Source of the DNA: Bagarius yarrelli
Taxonomy: Eukaryota > Chordata > Actinopteri > Siluriformes > Sisoridae
Assembly (NCBI GenBank): GCA_005784505.1
Contig: VCAZ01000183.1
Coordinates: 1 to 64,000 of the forward strand
Length of the DNA stretch: 64,000 nucleotides
Direction of reading: 5' to 3'
The translations under genes and the position numbers were made by a program. The notes under the pieces are model-generated. The model was not told the origin of the DNA, ran no database searches, and worked only from the letters and a program-made list of their open reading frames with translations. Shown in pieces: positions 11,948-25,456 of this stretch (position 1 is the first letter of the stretch; each line of letters opens with the position of its first letter).

Positions 11948-12866
11948 AATCCAGGAAAAGAGAGAGACAAGTGTGTTCTTAAAGGTTTATCTCAGTCTCA
12001 AATTTTCTCTCAGGACAAAAACGCCGCCAAGCTCATACATTCATCCTGAGTAACCCTTGACCCTAAACTGGCATCAGTTTAAACCCCGTCATGCAGTGAC
12101 CAATGAGAGTTACAGCAATCACACCCTGACTTTTGCTCTTTATCTGTACAAACACAGTTTAAGTGAGATGAAAAAGATTTCAGTTTAATGAGGAAGCCAA
12201 AAATTATGAAGAATAAAACACACACACACATTACACATAGAATTAGAAGAAATAGTATCTGTCAAAGAAATTACAAACAAATACAAAACAAATAACAACC
12301 ATCATCAAAAGAGTGATGAGAAATGTTTCTCTTTATCTTATTAAATATACAAACATTAACACTGTATCGAGCACCGAATCAGAATGTTTCACTAACGTTT
12401 AAATAACTAACAGCACCAAGGGAAGATAACACAGAGAGAGACCAGAAAGACAACACACAGAGAGTTTACATAGATCAATTAATTAACGCTAACCCTGAAG
12501 TGTGTTGTACATGGCAGTGTAATGATTATCTGGATGAGTGATTGATTGATCAGTTCTGAGCCTCGCTGCTTTATTTCATGTTAATTGTTTTTTTTAAATA
12601 TTCATTCTCTTCTTATGGACCTTTAAAGATAAAACATGCTATAAAACAGTTTTTTATATTTTGTCTTAAAATGAAAAATAATAACAATAATAAAAACAGA
12701 TTTACATTTACAAACACGATTAGTACAAAGAAGCTTGACGAGAAAACACCGAATTCCGTGAGCACTTCCTGTCCTGTGATCTCCGTCTCTGCATGACTCA
12801 TCAGGACACCGAAGTTCTTCACAAGGCACTTTCCTCCTTTTCACCTCCTTTTTCTGTTTTTTACTT

Positions 12867-12872
12867 TTTATT
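12867..12872 (-). terminator. candidate KIF26B poly(A) signal AATAAA
   Basis: AATAAA on the minus strand about 330 bases past the KIF26B stop. Other A-rich hexamers lie further left, so the true site is uncertain. Confidence 0.4.
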
Positions 12873-13200
12873 AATTTCTGTCTTTTTGTCATGCCTTGTT
12901 CAAATATCACAAGCAGGCAAACTATTTACAGTTGCATTTTCTAGCTGACAACATGCTTCTGTGCTGATGCTAAATGTTCTTTAGCAGTGTCACCACAAGC
13001 TTCGTCTGAAGTTCTGCTTCCTCCAATGGGAATTAATGTCGAAGCAGAAAATTTCTAACTTGTGTTTTGGGGACCAACCCAGGGCATGAGACACGACTGT
13101 CTAAAGTTTGTCCGTTTAAATTTTTTGTTTGATTCTCTTATTATTGTTACAGAAGCTCAATCGCTCTGAGCTCTGTTGCACTTTCTGTTTTGTGGCGGGG

Positions 13201-16200
13201 TTACCGGAGGCGACAAGTGACGTCGAAACATGTGACCATCATCAGGTGAGCTTTACAGAAATTTACTCGAGTCTCCAGCTGCTGAGTAACAAATTCCAGA
13301 GCTTCCAGATACTCCAGAGAGTCGACCTCGAAAACAGGCTCCACATCAACTGAGAGAGAACAAACACATCACAGCTCAACACTGTTTCTTCTATTATATC
13401 TAATGTTACACTTATTCCATTCCAGTGTTTTATTTCTTTATTGTACTTACTAGAATGAATAATTGTAATAATACATTTTAATTTGTTATATTTAATTGAG
13501 AATTTTGATGATGCTGATAATGCTATTGAATTTTATTCTTGTTGTGATAGTGTTTAATAAATAGTGTCTCACACTCAGCACTCCATTGCTCAGGCTCCAA
13601 CATCAGGTGCTGCTTAGTTTGTTCTAGTTCCTTCTTCAGCCACTCATATTTTGTTTGAATCTCAAAGATCCTCTGTTGTCGATGCTCCACAATCTTCAGC
13701 TTGGCGCTGAAACACACGACACCCTAAAACCAGAAGGAGAACACGTTAAACCTCTGCAGTGAACCAGGACTTGCTTCGGACACCCGTCCACTCCCCTTCC
13801 TGCATCCCACCCAGCATGTTCATTGACCCTCAGGTAACAAAAACAGGAAGTTAAAACATAAATAAAACATTTGTAATAATCAAGGTCATGTGACCTTACT
13901 GACAGCAGTCCGCCTCCTCTGCAGACGCTCCCACATCATCGATTTCATAAACTTTGATCTCGAAGGGTTCAGCCACGCCCCTCTGAGGGGGCTGATGCAG
14001 ACCATCAACCCAGCGCACTCCAGGGCTCAGGATTGGCTTTCTTACTGGTGAAGTGGGGTCAAGGGTCAAACTGGGAATGAGGCGCCTTCGCTGGTTTCCT
14101 AAGAAAGTGAACATCAATGTTAATTTTATTAGCACACATGCTAATTATTTCTAAAATGACTTTTTTTATGCGGCATAAAGTGCACTACGTAAAGGAAAAC
14201 CTGGTATTAGTCCGAGAATTAAATTTTTACAGGAAAACTGCTTAATTAGGACCCAACTCAAAATGCACAGAGAATAAACACTATGTAGTGTGCTTTAAGG
14301 ACCGTCAGATTCCAGACAGGAAAGACTACTGAACTGCAGAAGAAAGCTTTTGCCCTAAGGCAAAGTGGAGAAGGACTGGGGAACTTAATAATGATAGACC
14401 ACCCTTAGCACCAGAGGTCTGTTTATTTCAAGATGGTTATCATAAACACTATGGCAGGAGAGCGGGGCACAGATGGAAAACTGGCACTGTCTGTTTAAAC
14501 TCTATTAAATTTCACTTGGGCAGAATAACAGATATAATCTGACAGAACTCCGACATAAATGTCCTGCTGACTGGCCATATAGGGATGTGTGTGTCTGTGT
14601 GTGTGACCTTCTCAGTAACTAGCATGTTCATACAGTTCTTAGTTTACATTTACAGCATTTGGCAGGTGTCCTTATCCAGAGGGACTTACATTATCTCCTT
14701 TATACATCTAAGCAATTGTAGGTTATGGGCCTCGCTCTGGGTCCCAGCAGTGTTTAAGTTTCTTCCTTATAAACATTATCAGTAAGAGAAAGACTATAAG
14801 ATGCTCTGATTGTTTGGTGTTTTTCTCACCTGTGTTGTTCCTTTTCTTTGGGTTTTTCAGGCTTCTTTGTCCACTAACTGAGCTGCTTGTGTCACTCATG
14901 GACTCCTGAGTCGAAGATGCGCTCCCTGTGGCCTCGCTGTCTCGTATCATACTCTCATAGCCACTGCTGCCGCCACTGTGGTAGAAAAGGGCAGTTTTTC
15001 CCATGGCTGGGGGCAACTCTCCACTCAGCACGCTGCTGTTGTCACTAGCATGACCACTGCTGCATCGATGTGGTCTTCGTGGAGCAGTAATCTTACTGTA
15101 AGGGGATGGTAACGTATGCGCCGCTGGTTTTTCTGCACCCTGTACGGGTCCTCCCCTTTTGTCAGCACTGCCCCTGCCTTGTCCCGGACCAGCCTGGCCA
15201 GCAATGCCCTGTAGAATTTCTGAGATTCGTCCGTTAACTGCTCGAAGGGGCAGCTTCGAGGCAAGCCCTGATCCTCTGTTGCGGCTAAGAGACTGAGTTG
15301 ACCAAGAATTCTGGTTTGGGTTTTTACCATTTGGGGGCAGACTGGAGCTCCTGTTCACTGTCTGTGGAAGAGATTTGGTGGAGAAGCTTAAGGTCTTGGT
15401 GCCAGATGTGGGAAAGGCTTCGAGATTTGGGACTGGCCATGAGGAGTTTGGTAACAGCAGAGATTTTCGATTGGTTTGATTTGGATGAATGTGATACATT
15501 GGAGTTGAAGTTTGATCCATTGGTCAGAGAAGCGATAGAGTTTCGTGTGGCGCTTCTGCCAACTCGGGGCATGGTGCCATCTACCACTACAGCTCCTTTA
15601 GATCCAATAGGCATCAGTCTCTCCCTTCTCTCGAGGGAATGACAATCATAGTAAGTAACATGAGATTTTTCCAGAGAATTTGTTCTGTTTGCCAAAAGCT
15701 CAAGCTTGGCATTGAAAAGCCTGGTACTTTCAAAATGTGCTCCTGTTTGTTTATCATTCACACCCTGGTCTTCTGGTGTGTTGCCTAAAAAAGTAAGTGC
15801 AGGTTTAGACCCTGGTTACTTGTGGAGTTATGTTGGGGACTGGCTTTATTTCTCTGGTCAAGACTCGACTTCCTAACAGGTGGTAAGGGTGGAATTCCTT
15901 TCGGACGAGTAAAGAACCCTTGCCTTCCAGATGATCCTCTTCGCTCCAGTGTGGCTCGAGGACTGCAAGGAGTTGATGTGGTAACTCTGAATGTTTTATA
16001 GTCTCCACTCATGTAGCGATTGGAAGACTCATAAAGGTCATCTTGCTTGTTCAGGCGATTCCATGCCCTTGGAAGGCTGCCGGTCCTAAGGGTGTTCGCT
16101 GGAAACACAGGATTTATGCTTTCTGAGGCATTTAGAACCATTTCACATCCATCAATGACCCTCTTGAAAGAATCAGGAGAACCTTCTGCTTCACAACTGC

Positions 16201-19200
16201 TGGAACTGTTTTTGTCTAAAGCACGTCTACTCTTTATTAATTCAGGCGTTTCTTTCTCTAGCTTTAACTCAAGTTCATCAGGGCTGAAGGAATCCATTTT
16301 CATCCAGGGATCCTTGAAGAGCATCTCATTAGAGATCAAAACTGGTGAAGATCTTGAATCTTTGACTAAGGGAAGTTTGTTTGGGGAATCATTAATAATC
16401 AGTGCAGCAGAAGTCTGTAAAGTTGTATTCATTTTGTCAGGAGAAAAGCTGCTCAAGTTGCAGAATGACTGAACGTTGGAAACAGTCACTGCTGTTTTTC
16501 CAGTGGTAGAAAACATTTTGGTAGAAGTTTCACTTACACAGAAAACATTTCCATCGTCTTTGATCTGTTCTATGAGCTCCTCTTTAGTCAGCCAAGAACT
16601 GTTAGAGGACTTTGGGCTCATGGTGATCTCGCATTCATGCTTACCAAGAGGCTGGAATTTATCAACTTTAGCATCTAAAATAGTGGAAGTCATAGTGGAC
16701 ACTAAATTGCTGTAGCACTCCAGGTCTCCACTCATGCAGCTGATGGGCTGTGAACCTGATGCAGGAGCCTGAACAGAGCAGTCACCCATGCTGTCCTCCA
16801 TGAGCCCTTTCACTTTTCGCTCCTTTACCAGAGTAAAGATTAAACAATCCTCCCCCTGTGGCTCTCGGAGCTGCTGCAGAGTGTCTGAGGTGGAGTTCTT
16901 ACTGTCCAGAGGAAGTTGAGGAACGTCATTGCACAGTGTGTCCACTGATCCTAGACTTTTGGAGGAAGAGGAACGCATGAGAACCTGAGGACTCATTCCA
17001 ACAGGAGAAGTTCTGAATTCAGCCTGAAGTAACGACTCCGTAGAGGACTTTCCTGAGTCTCCATACAGGTTTTGTGTGCATTGTGGCGGTGTGTTAGGCA
17101 TTACTCCTTTCTGAGTATAGACTTTGCTGCGCTGAGAGGGTGAAGATGAAGGTTTATACTCTGTTGTTTTTGTCAAGCTAGCGATACCAAGTCTGGGGGA
17201 ACCCATGGAACGAGGTTTACCATCACTGCTGCTTGCTCCACTAATGGACTCCCTGCTGTCCTGAAGACTGTTGGCTCTTTGAAGAGCCGTAGGCTGTCTG
17301 ACACCAGTCCCCCCACTCACACTGGTAGCACAAACTGTTTGCCGTAGACTTGGTCAGACTTTCTATAATAGTTTGTGCAATTTCTGCTTCTTCTACCACT
17401 TCCCGGATCTCCTCCAGCTGCTGATCATTCGAGATACTCTTGGACAAACTTGTGTTGGTGCTAGATGGAAGAGACTCAATTGTCTTAAGTCTGCTGGTTG
17501 GAACTTCTTCAAAAGGAAATGTATTCACATCCTCACTGCCGTCAATGCAGCCCAGTCGCTCCTGCAGCTCTGCAAATGTGTTGCATTTGAGACAGTCCTT
17601 CTCCTGCTTGCTTGACTCTACAGTTTCTTCAGGTACAGGAGGAGGAAGTGTGTGAGCATGAATGGTCGGAATCAACTGAACACTTTGAGGAGGCAGGATT
17701 AGTGAATCCCCTATCTGAGACAATGGTGCTAGCCTGCCCTGTTGACTCTTAAGTAAAGATGGGACAATGGGTACAAACTCTGGAGGACCTTCGTTGTCTG
17801 TAAGCTCTTTGTCTGAAAGTGCTGAACCATTTGGACCTACATAGATGACCGTGTCACAGGACTGCTCGCTGCTGGAGTAGTCATCTGGTTCACTGGAAAT
17901 GTGAAGCAGGGGTATTTCGGAGTCTCTAACGTTTCTGGAATGGATGTTCCGAAGCTGAGTGGGGCGTCTCATTCTTCCCTCCTCACATGAGCTTTCTCCA
18001 CCTGAGGAGCTGGACGTGTACTGCTGGAAATGAGATTCATATTTAATATTGAAAGCTAATATAGTGAGTGAATTTAGTAACATTTTGAGCTCTGACTCCT
18101 ACCACACTTACTTTAGTCTTCTTCTTCTTCATCCTCAGCACTCTAGAAGCTATCTGCAGTGTAGAAAGAGTCTCTGAAAAGTGACTGGGAGACGAGGAGA
18201 TGTGTGCGATCATGGTGGTGCGACAGTTTATGTTTCCCAGCGACTCTCGCAACAGCATTGCTAACTTACTGTCCCTGTGAATCACAATACAACCACCAAT
18301 ATTTCATCACTGAAGGTCAAAAGATATCATCATACAGAGAAGGGAAGGTGAAGAGGAGCTTGGCACCTAGTCAGTTCTGATCACATGATTACAGCTCATG
18401 ATGTATAAATATATAAAATAAATATAAAATATAATTAACAAATTATAAAATATAATTAGAGTATCAAGCTGTGTGTCAATCCGACTCAACGTCTACATTT
18501 GATTTTTTTTTTTTGTTTTTTAGCTTTGATGTTTAATCCTAGTGTTGACCCTCCTACAATATACACAGAGCATTTATCTCTTAATAAATTACACTAGGAT
18601 CATTGATAATTTAATGCATTTATAAACTCCCAAAGCTCCTGATGATGATAATGGTGATCGAGAAAATGATGATGATACTGCTGCTGCTGAGAATAGTGAT
18701 GCTGATGATTATGGTGATGATGGTAGTGATGATAAATGATTGTGATGATGAGAATGATAGTGATGAAAGAGATAACGCTATAGTTGGTCTCCTACTTATA
18801 TGGGATGTGTTTGGAGCCGTTGACCAGGGCCAGGATGACGTTCCCAAGGGCCGAAAGAGACAGACAGGGACTGGGAGTGGCACTTTCACAGGGTTTAGCC
18901 AACTGCTTTAGACAGCTTCCCAAATCTATCAGGTGAAGACGACTGCGACCTCCGGACACTGACACACAGACGCACACGTGATGAATACAGTACAATGTAG
19001 CACATTATAAATCCTGAATCATTTGTCACCCTCATACACACTTACTGCCTCCTTTTCCGCTTTTCTCCATGCGGTACTGGTACACGTGCAGGGTAAAGAG
19101 CATGTGCGAGTTGCGATGTTCGTCCTCGTCACACTCTCCTCGGCTGCTGTACCGAGCCGCAAGAGCGGCATCCAAAAAGAAGGCAGCATTCTCTGCTGTT

Positions 19201-22200
19201 GCTGCTCGCAGTTCGCTCTGATTCTTCAGCTACACAACGAACACATTCGTTATACACCAACAAACCCCATCTGTCTGCTTAACTGTAACGGAGATATAAT
19301 TCTTTCTGTAGAATTATAGCCTTCATTAGGTGGAAGCCCAGCCCACTCCTCACCTGCATGCCACAGATGGGGTCCTCACACAGATAAACTCCAGGAGCCT
19401 GACCATCCTGTAAACTACCGGTGGCCACGTCTGCCAGCAGGTCTCTTAGGTTCTCACCCCTCCCCCACACCTCCACGGCCGACACGCGGACAGAGAAGCG
19501 AGCGCCGGTTTTCTCCTTCCGTTCTGTGATTATCTTAAAGAGCCAGGAGATGGCACAGGGAATAATGCCTAGGTTCTGCATGGAGTCGTCCTTCCCAATC
19601 ATGGTGTATGTTTTTCCTGTGCACACACGCATACATTGATATCACAGAGAATGTGTCCTAAAGCACACACTCATTTCAGGACAGACTGCTCATGCACAGG
19701 GACAGATGGCTTTCCAGCTTTGCTCACAGTAAGACTTCCATCAGCTTTACGGTGTGTGTTAGTCTCATGTCAACACACAGTAAATCTCTTGTAGTGTTCA
19801 CTGTTACAGTGTATATTAGTTTAGTCAGTTAGTTATTAAGACACAACCAATCTTCACCAGAGGAAGAGTGTGTGTTTTAACGTGTGATTAATGACCCTGT
19901 ATGCTCCCGAGTGTGTTTAAATAATTTCGTCACACACACAAGGTAATAACACAATGCTGAGCCTCATTAAACATTTTCCTGATTTATCTCCTGTAATACT
20001 GTAACTGCAGATCAAAGGCTAATGACACTTTTTGTTTCCTGTTGTTTTTGTTACACTCAAAACACACAACGCATACCCATTTCATACCATCGTATTAGCA
20101 AGTATTAGCTGACTGAACCATAAGCATGCTTCAGCTAAAGCTGTTTCCATATTTTTTTTTTATTTGTTTGTTTTTGTTTAGTGTTTTTATTGTGATTGAA
20201 ATGTAATTATATGTTTTTTTATAAAAAGTGCAGCAAGCAAAGATGAATTGTTGTACTTAATTGTTCCTCACTGTGTTCCAGCTTTATTATGGGAATTGCC
20301 GATATTAGTGTTAGCATGCATGGCAGCGGCTCTGATATAGAGTCTCATGTGCCTTATTTTCTGTTTCTAATTTTGTGTCCATTTCTTTGAGAGGCACTCG
20401 TTTGTCTTGGCGGCGTCATGTTCACGATTTAACTCTTTAACCCCATCTCACCTAGACAGGTTTTATGGGCAGTAACACACACTTGCTCTTCATTTCTTTC
20501 TCTCTGAGGAACCTCAGTGTAACTCTTAGAGTTTGGACTGCACCAACATCAGTATCCACATCTGGGGTTTTTGTACACACTGCATGTTTAAACGTATACA
20601 GGCACACATAGACACAATTTTGCTGCTTGCACCATAAGCTTTAATATAAGGTTAAAGAAGGTAGTGTTTAAACAGCTGATTTTTCTCACCCAGTTTGGCA
20701 TGACCAAAACAGAACACACACCCATCAGCTCCATTCACCACCGACTGGATCACCTCAGCTACTGTACCTGCGCACACCTCTGCCTGGAACATACACACAT
20801 ACACAGGCTCCTCTTTTAGAAGGGATATTTCTTGCTTAAGTCACACAGGAAGTAGAGAAGGACAGACATTTACCTGAGAGGAATCACGAGAGAAAGCAGA
20901 GTCAAAAGTGAAAATTCTGGGCGGGGCTTGTGTCGAGGCTCCTCGTTTCTGATTAGTGTTGTGCTGGGAGTTAACAGCTGGGTCCATGATGCTAACTTGT
21001 TTCTTACGAGAGTCCACCTTCAGGAAGGAGCTGGACTCGGCGTGAGACACGGCACACACACGCAGCATTACCTTTACCTGCACATCAACACACACACACA
21101 CACACCTGTTGAACTGCTGGCTTTCACATTCAGTCTGGTGGCAGTGAGATTCGTGAATCATTCGGATGGGCATGTGATCAGGTCTTCCTCACCTTTCCGA
21201 GTCCTGGATTATCTCTTACTTTACCGACAGCTCTGAGCAGACAGGGCGGGGCAGGGGGCGGAGTGAGCTGCAGGATTCCACTGAAGTTTGAAGGAAAAAG
21301 GGGTGGAGCCAGTGGGGTGGTGGGCGTCAACTTCTGCTTTTTCTTTTTAGAGGACAGGTTTAGTTTCTGAGCCGCTCTGAGAGAGGAAGTATTTAATCAT
21401 ATGATCAATAAAGGCCACCTCCCTGTTTATCAGTTGGTTAATTAGAGTTGTGTTTAGTAGTGGTCCTAGAATCATATACATCACATCTGACTTGGAGGAG
21501 CCTAATGACCTCATAGTACCTAAGCAATCGGTATAATTTTCATAAATATTTAAATTCAGATTCTCACCTGGCGAAAAAGGAGACTGCAGCTGATGCTCCT
21601 GTGGAAGGGGCTATAGTGGGTGGGGCTGGGGGCAGGGCCAGGCGATCTGTATTGCAGCTGTTCGCAGCATCACGCATGCACTCTTTATTACTGTCTGACA
21701 TCTACACACACATAAACATGCAGTCACACAGATAATGCTGAAGTGAGAGACACAATATCCAGATGTGTGTGTGTATGTGTGAGAGCAAATGTGTAGAACT
21801 GTGTTTCTGCCCCAAGTAGAGATGTGATAGATAGTGGAAGGCAGCAGTCAAGACTTTACGAGGATAATTTTCCACCAGACTTCCACCACACACAAAAAAC
21901 ACAGTCTGGTTTATACATCATAATTACAATAAAAACTTGCTTCCCAACAACAGCCTTTGCACTAGTAACATCCTTTTTCTATCTCTCTTTCTCATACACA
22001 CACACAGACAGGGAGAGAGAGAGAGAGAGAGAGAGAGACGAAGACAGAGAGACTCTGGAGACTCTGACTTGAGTACAGAACTGTCAAGTCTGAAATTAGT
22101 GCCATTCATCACGAGTGTGTGTGTAAGTTTGGGACAAAGCTATGGTTAAGGGTGTGTGTATGGTGCATGTCCTACCTGATAGGGAAAGGGTGTGACTCCG

Positions 22201-25200
22201 TTGGAGCAAGACAGGTGTGTAGGTGACCAGTTGTTTTCAGGATGTGTCTGTGACAGAGAGCTGCTCTTTCTCTCCGCACCAGTTGTGTTTGGTTTGCTGC
22301 CATGCTTGGTATGCTGAGGGCTGCTAATGCTAACATTGCTAATGCTACAGGCGGTACTGCAGGTTGATGAGACGCTGGAGGTCGAAGCTGCACTGTTAGA
22401 GGAGGAAAAAGGGACAGGATAGTGTGATACGGACAGGTGGAGTGGAGTGGAGCCTTGGATGAAGTTCTTTGTGCCCACTAATGAGAGGAGAGTGGGTGGA
22501 GACCCGGGGGACACTTCACAGGTGAGCACTAATCGCACAGCTTCCTGTTTCAGCTGGCTAAGGTGTGTGAAGCAAACTTCACAACGGCTCTCCTGCTCGT
22601 TCCACGCTTTCCTCGGACTGCTGGGGATGTGCAGCTTCTCCTGAAGAAGTGGAGAGAAAGACAGGTCCTAGGACAAGAGAGTGAGACATATAAACAAGAG
22701 ATAAGTTTACAAAAATAAATAATGTACTGTCTTTTTCTCTGTGTTAATGTTTAATAACTAAAATACAGTGTTCCTATTTGTCAGTACATAAATGTGTGTG
22801 TAAAAATGAGTGTGTATGTTTCTTTAAGCAGTGTTTATAGACTGAGGTATTTGAGTATTCATGGTTATCTGTTTGTGTGATAAAACGTGTAGAGTGTCAG
22901 TTTCTCTTAATACAGCTGTTAATGTCTCTCTTGCACACACACACACACACACACACGGATGTCTAGCAGTGAGGTCAAACAAACTCGGATCTCTATGTGA
23001 CAGATTCTAATGTGTGTGTGCTGCAGTCAGACAGATGATCATTACCCTAGGAAATAGGGGTGCTGAGGGTGTATGTGTGGGGGTGGGGTGTTAAATTAAT
23101 GAAAATTTTGTAACATAAAAAAGGTATTATATCAATATATTTATTATTTTATTTAGTTTTAGTAATTTAAATATTCAGTAAAGTAAAAAAAAATATAGAC
23201 TACATGTAATCACAACATACTCACTGCACCCTTCACTGAAATCCAAGAAAACACCAGTCCAAATAGTGCAAAACACATTTCTGATTTTTATCAAAATCTC
23301 AAAAAAAATAAAACAATTGAGCCTTAAGATGGTGAATCAATCAGAGAAGGTAGCAGATTTGCAGTAGGGTAGGGTAGATGAGGATGCACCCCAAGGGTGT
23401 GGGCTTGGAGTTTAGTGCCCTTTTATTTCTTCAGCCCCACACCCCCACTCAACAAAAAATAAATTGTTCCTGTGGCTATGTAGGTGATAAGGTGAGATAC
23501 ACGTCTGTCTATTTCTGCACTTTCTCTTTAACACACACGCTTCTCTACACCTTAATGACTGCTACTATGTGGTAACACCATAACCATGCTGAAGGTCATG
23601 AGAACACTGTTGCTAGGCAACTAGGACACATGAAAGAAATGAGTATGTGTAAATGGAATGCACACAACAACGTGGTGTGTTACACAGATAGAAACTGCAC
23701 AGATTCCAGGCACAGACCTCCAGAGCACCACCTGTTTACACACATGACACTTACACACTGACCACTGGAAGTGCACACACTAATATGTTTGTGTATTTAA
23801 GGTACAGTCTCCTCACCCTCGATGCTCTTCTAACAATATAGTAATATTGCTGCAAGCAGCCCGGTTTAAGCAAAAAAATTCCAAATGACACAAATATTTT
23901 CATGACTGCAAATGATGTCATATGAAATAATGCACTCACAACTAGTGCTGGTAAAGACTTTAGCATATACGTGTAGTGTTATTTAACCTTTATAACTACT
24001 ACAATGTCAATTAAGATTAAATCACCATAAAAATTGTCATGCTTCATTAGTATCATGTAATGCATGATTATAAACATAACCAAACATACATTTCTTGAAG
24101 ATATTGGAAGGCGTGCTTGTTAGGCAGTTGTCTTTGATGTGTTGAGTGTTTTTATATGTCATGATTGAATATAGGATAGCTTGGTGACTTCACTATGACA
24201 CTTGTGATGCAGTTTCTGAGTGTTTTGATATATGGCTTCATAAGATCACTATGATTCTTGTAAAAAGGTAGGTTTTCAACATAGTTGAGAATATTTCAGG
24301 AATTATTTGTTTGACTTGAGAGAAAGTTGCTCATTATGAGATCTATTAAATTATATGCACATTGTGTGGATGTGTAAAACACCACATGATTACAAAGCCA
24401 CTAAGATTTGTTCCGATTGACCTCCGTTAATCTTGTCTAATAGGTCTGAACATGAATGTCCTCATAGACACTTGTGCCCCTACTGAGACACTGCATACCA
24501 AATTTTAAGTCAATCGGACCAACACTTGCATAGTTATAGCAGTTTTATTTTGTTTCCAGATTATAGGGCCATCGAGTGGCAAAGCTGCACAATTTGTTTT
24601 TATTTGACTAAAGATTAAGCTTTTACACGTGTTGTGTGTTCATTCCATTCAAGTAAAATTGGCCCCACCCATTTCAAATGTTTTGGCTTTCCTAAGAAAT
24701 GAAGAGTCAAAGTTTTAACTTTTTAAAATAATTAATAATATTCACTGTCCAGAGAATATTTCTGCAGTGATTAGGTGCTGATCAGGTGTGGTATATCCTG
24801 GTATAGTTTGCAAAAGTAGGTTTTGGACATAACTCAACCAGACTTTGCAGTTTTGTTTGTTTTAAGCCAAATATTCCAAAAATGTAAAGTTTTTTTAGTC
24901 TATGAAAAAATGTCTGAAATATGGTCCCAGGGCCAAAAATGTCTGAAATATGGTCTTTGGCACTGTTGTAACTTTGCTGTTTAGGGTGGCTATTTGTATC
25001 TGAGTAGCTGTCAAGACTACTACTACTCTATAGTAATAGGGTTTCAGCCGTACGTACTTAAACCCCTAAATATAATAATATAATGAGATAACGTAATGAC
25101 ACTAATATATAATAATGAGATATTAATACAAGGAGATAATGGGATAATAATATAATAATGATAAATATATTGAGATAACTAATGCTATGGCTAACAAACA

Positions 25201-25415
25201 CAGAGAGCTACACACAATTGTTAATAGACTGTGATTAAATAAACAGCTGTGTGTGTCTGTGTGTTTGGTGCATGAGTTTGGTGCACTACATGCTGGGACT
25301 TGAACCAAGTCGTTGTAGGGTTTCTGAGTAATGCTTTACTTGCTTATTTCAGAAGTGTTAGGGTGTCAGGACAAATGGACGTCTCACACTGCAGTGAACC
25401 TGCTCCATTATTCAT

Positions 25416-25456
<41 letters not shown>

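Larger units (their letters stand above)
11554..13200. other. convergent intergenic region between SMYD3 and KIF26B
   Basis: It contains the presumed 3' UTRs of both genes. No coding exon was seen. It is AT-rich with CA runs, as around 12222-12236. Confidence 0.6.

Noticed and set aside
15785..15830. Short intron in KIF26B exon 12 at the frame change near 15810
   Set aside because: A TTTTTTAG acceptor-like string is present, but any donor would make an intron under 40 bases, and the skipped sequence aligns to the family.
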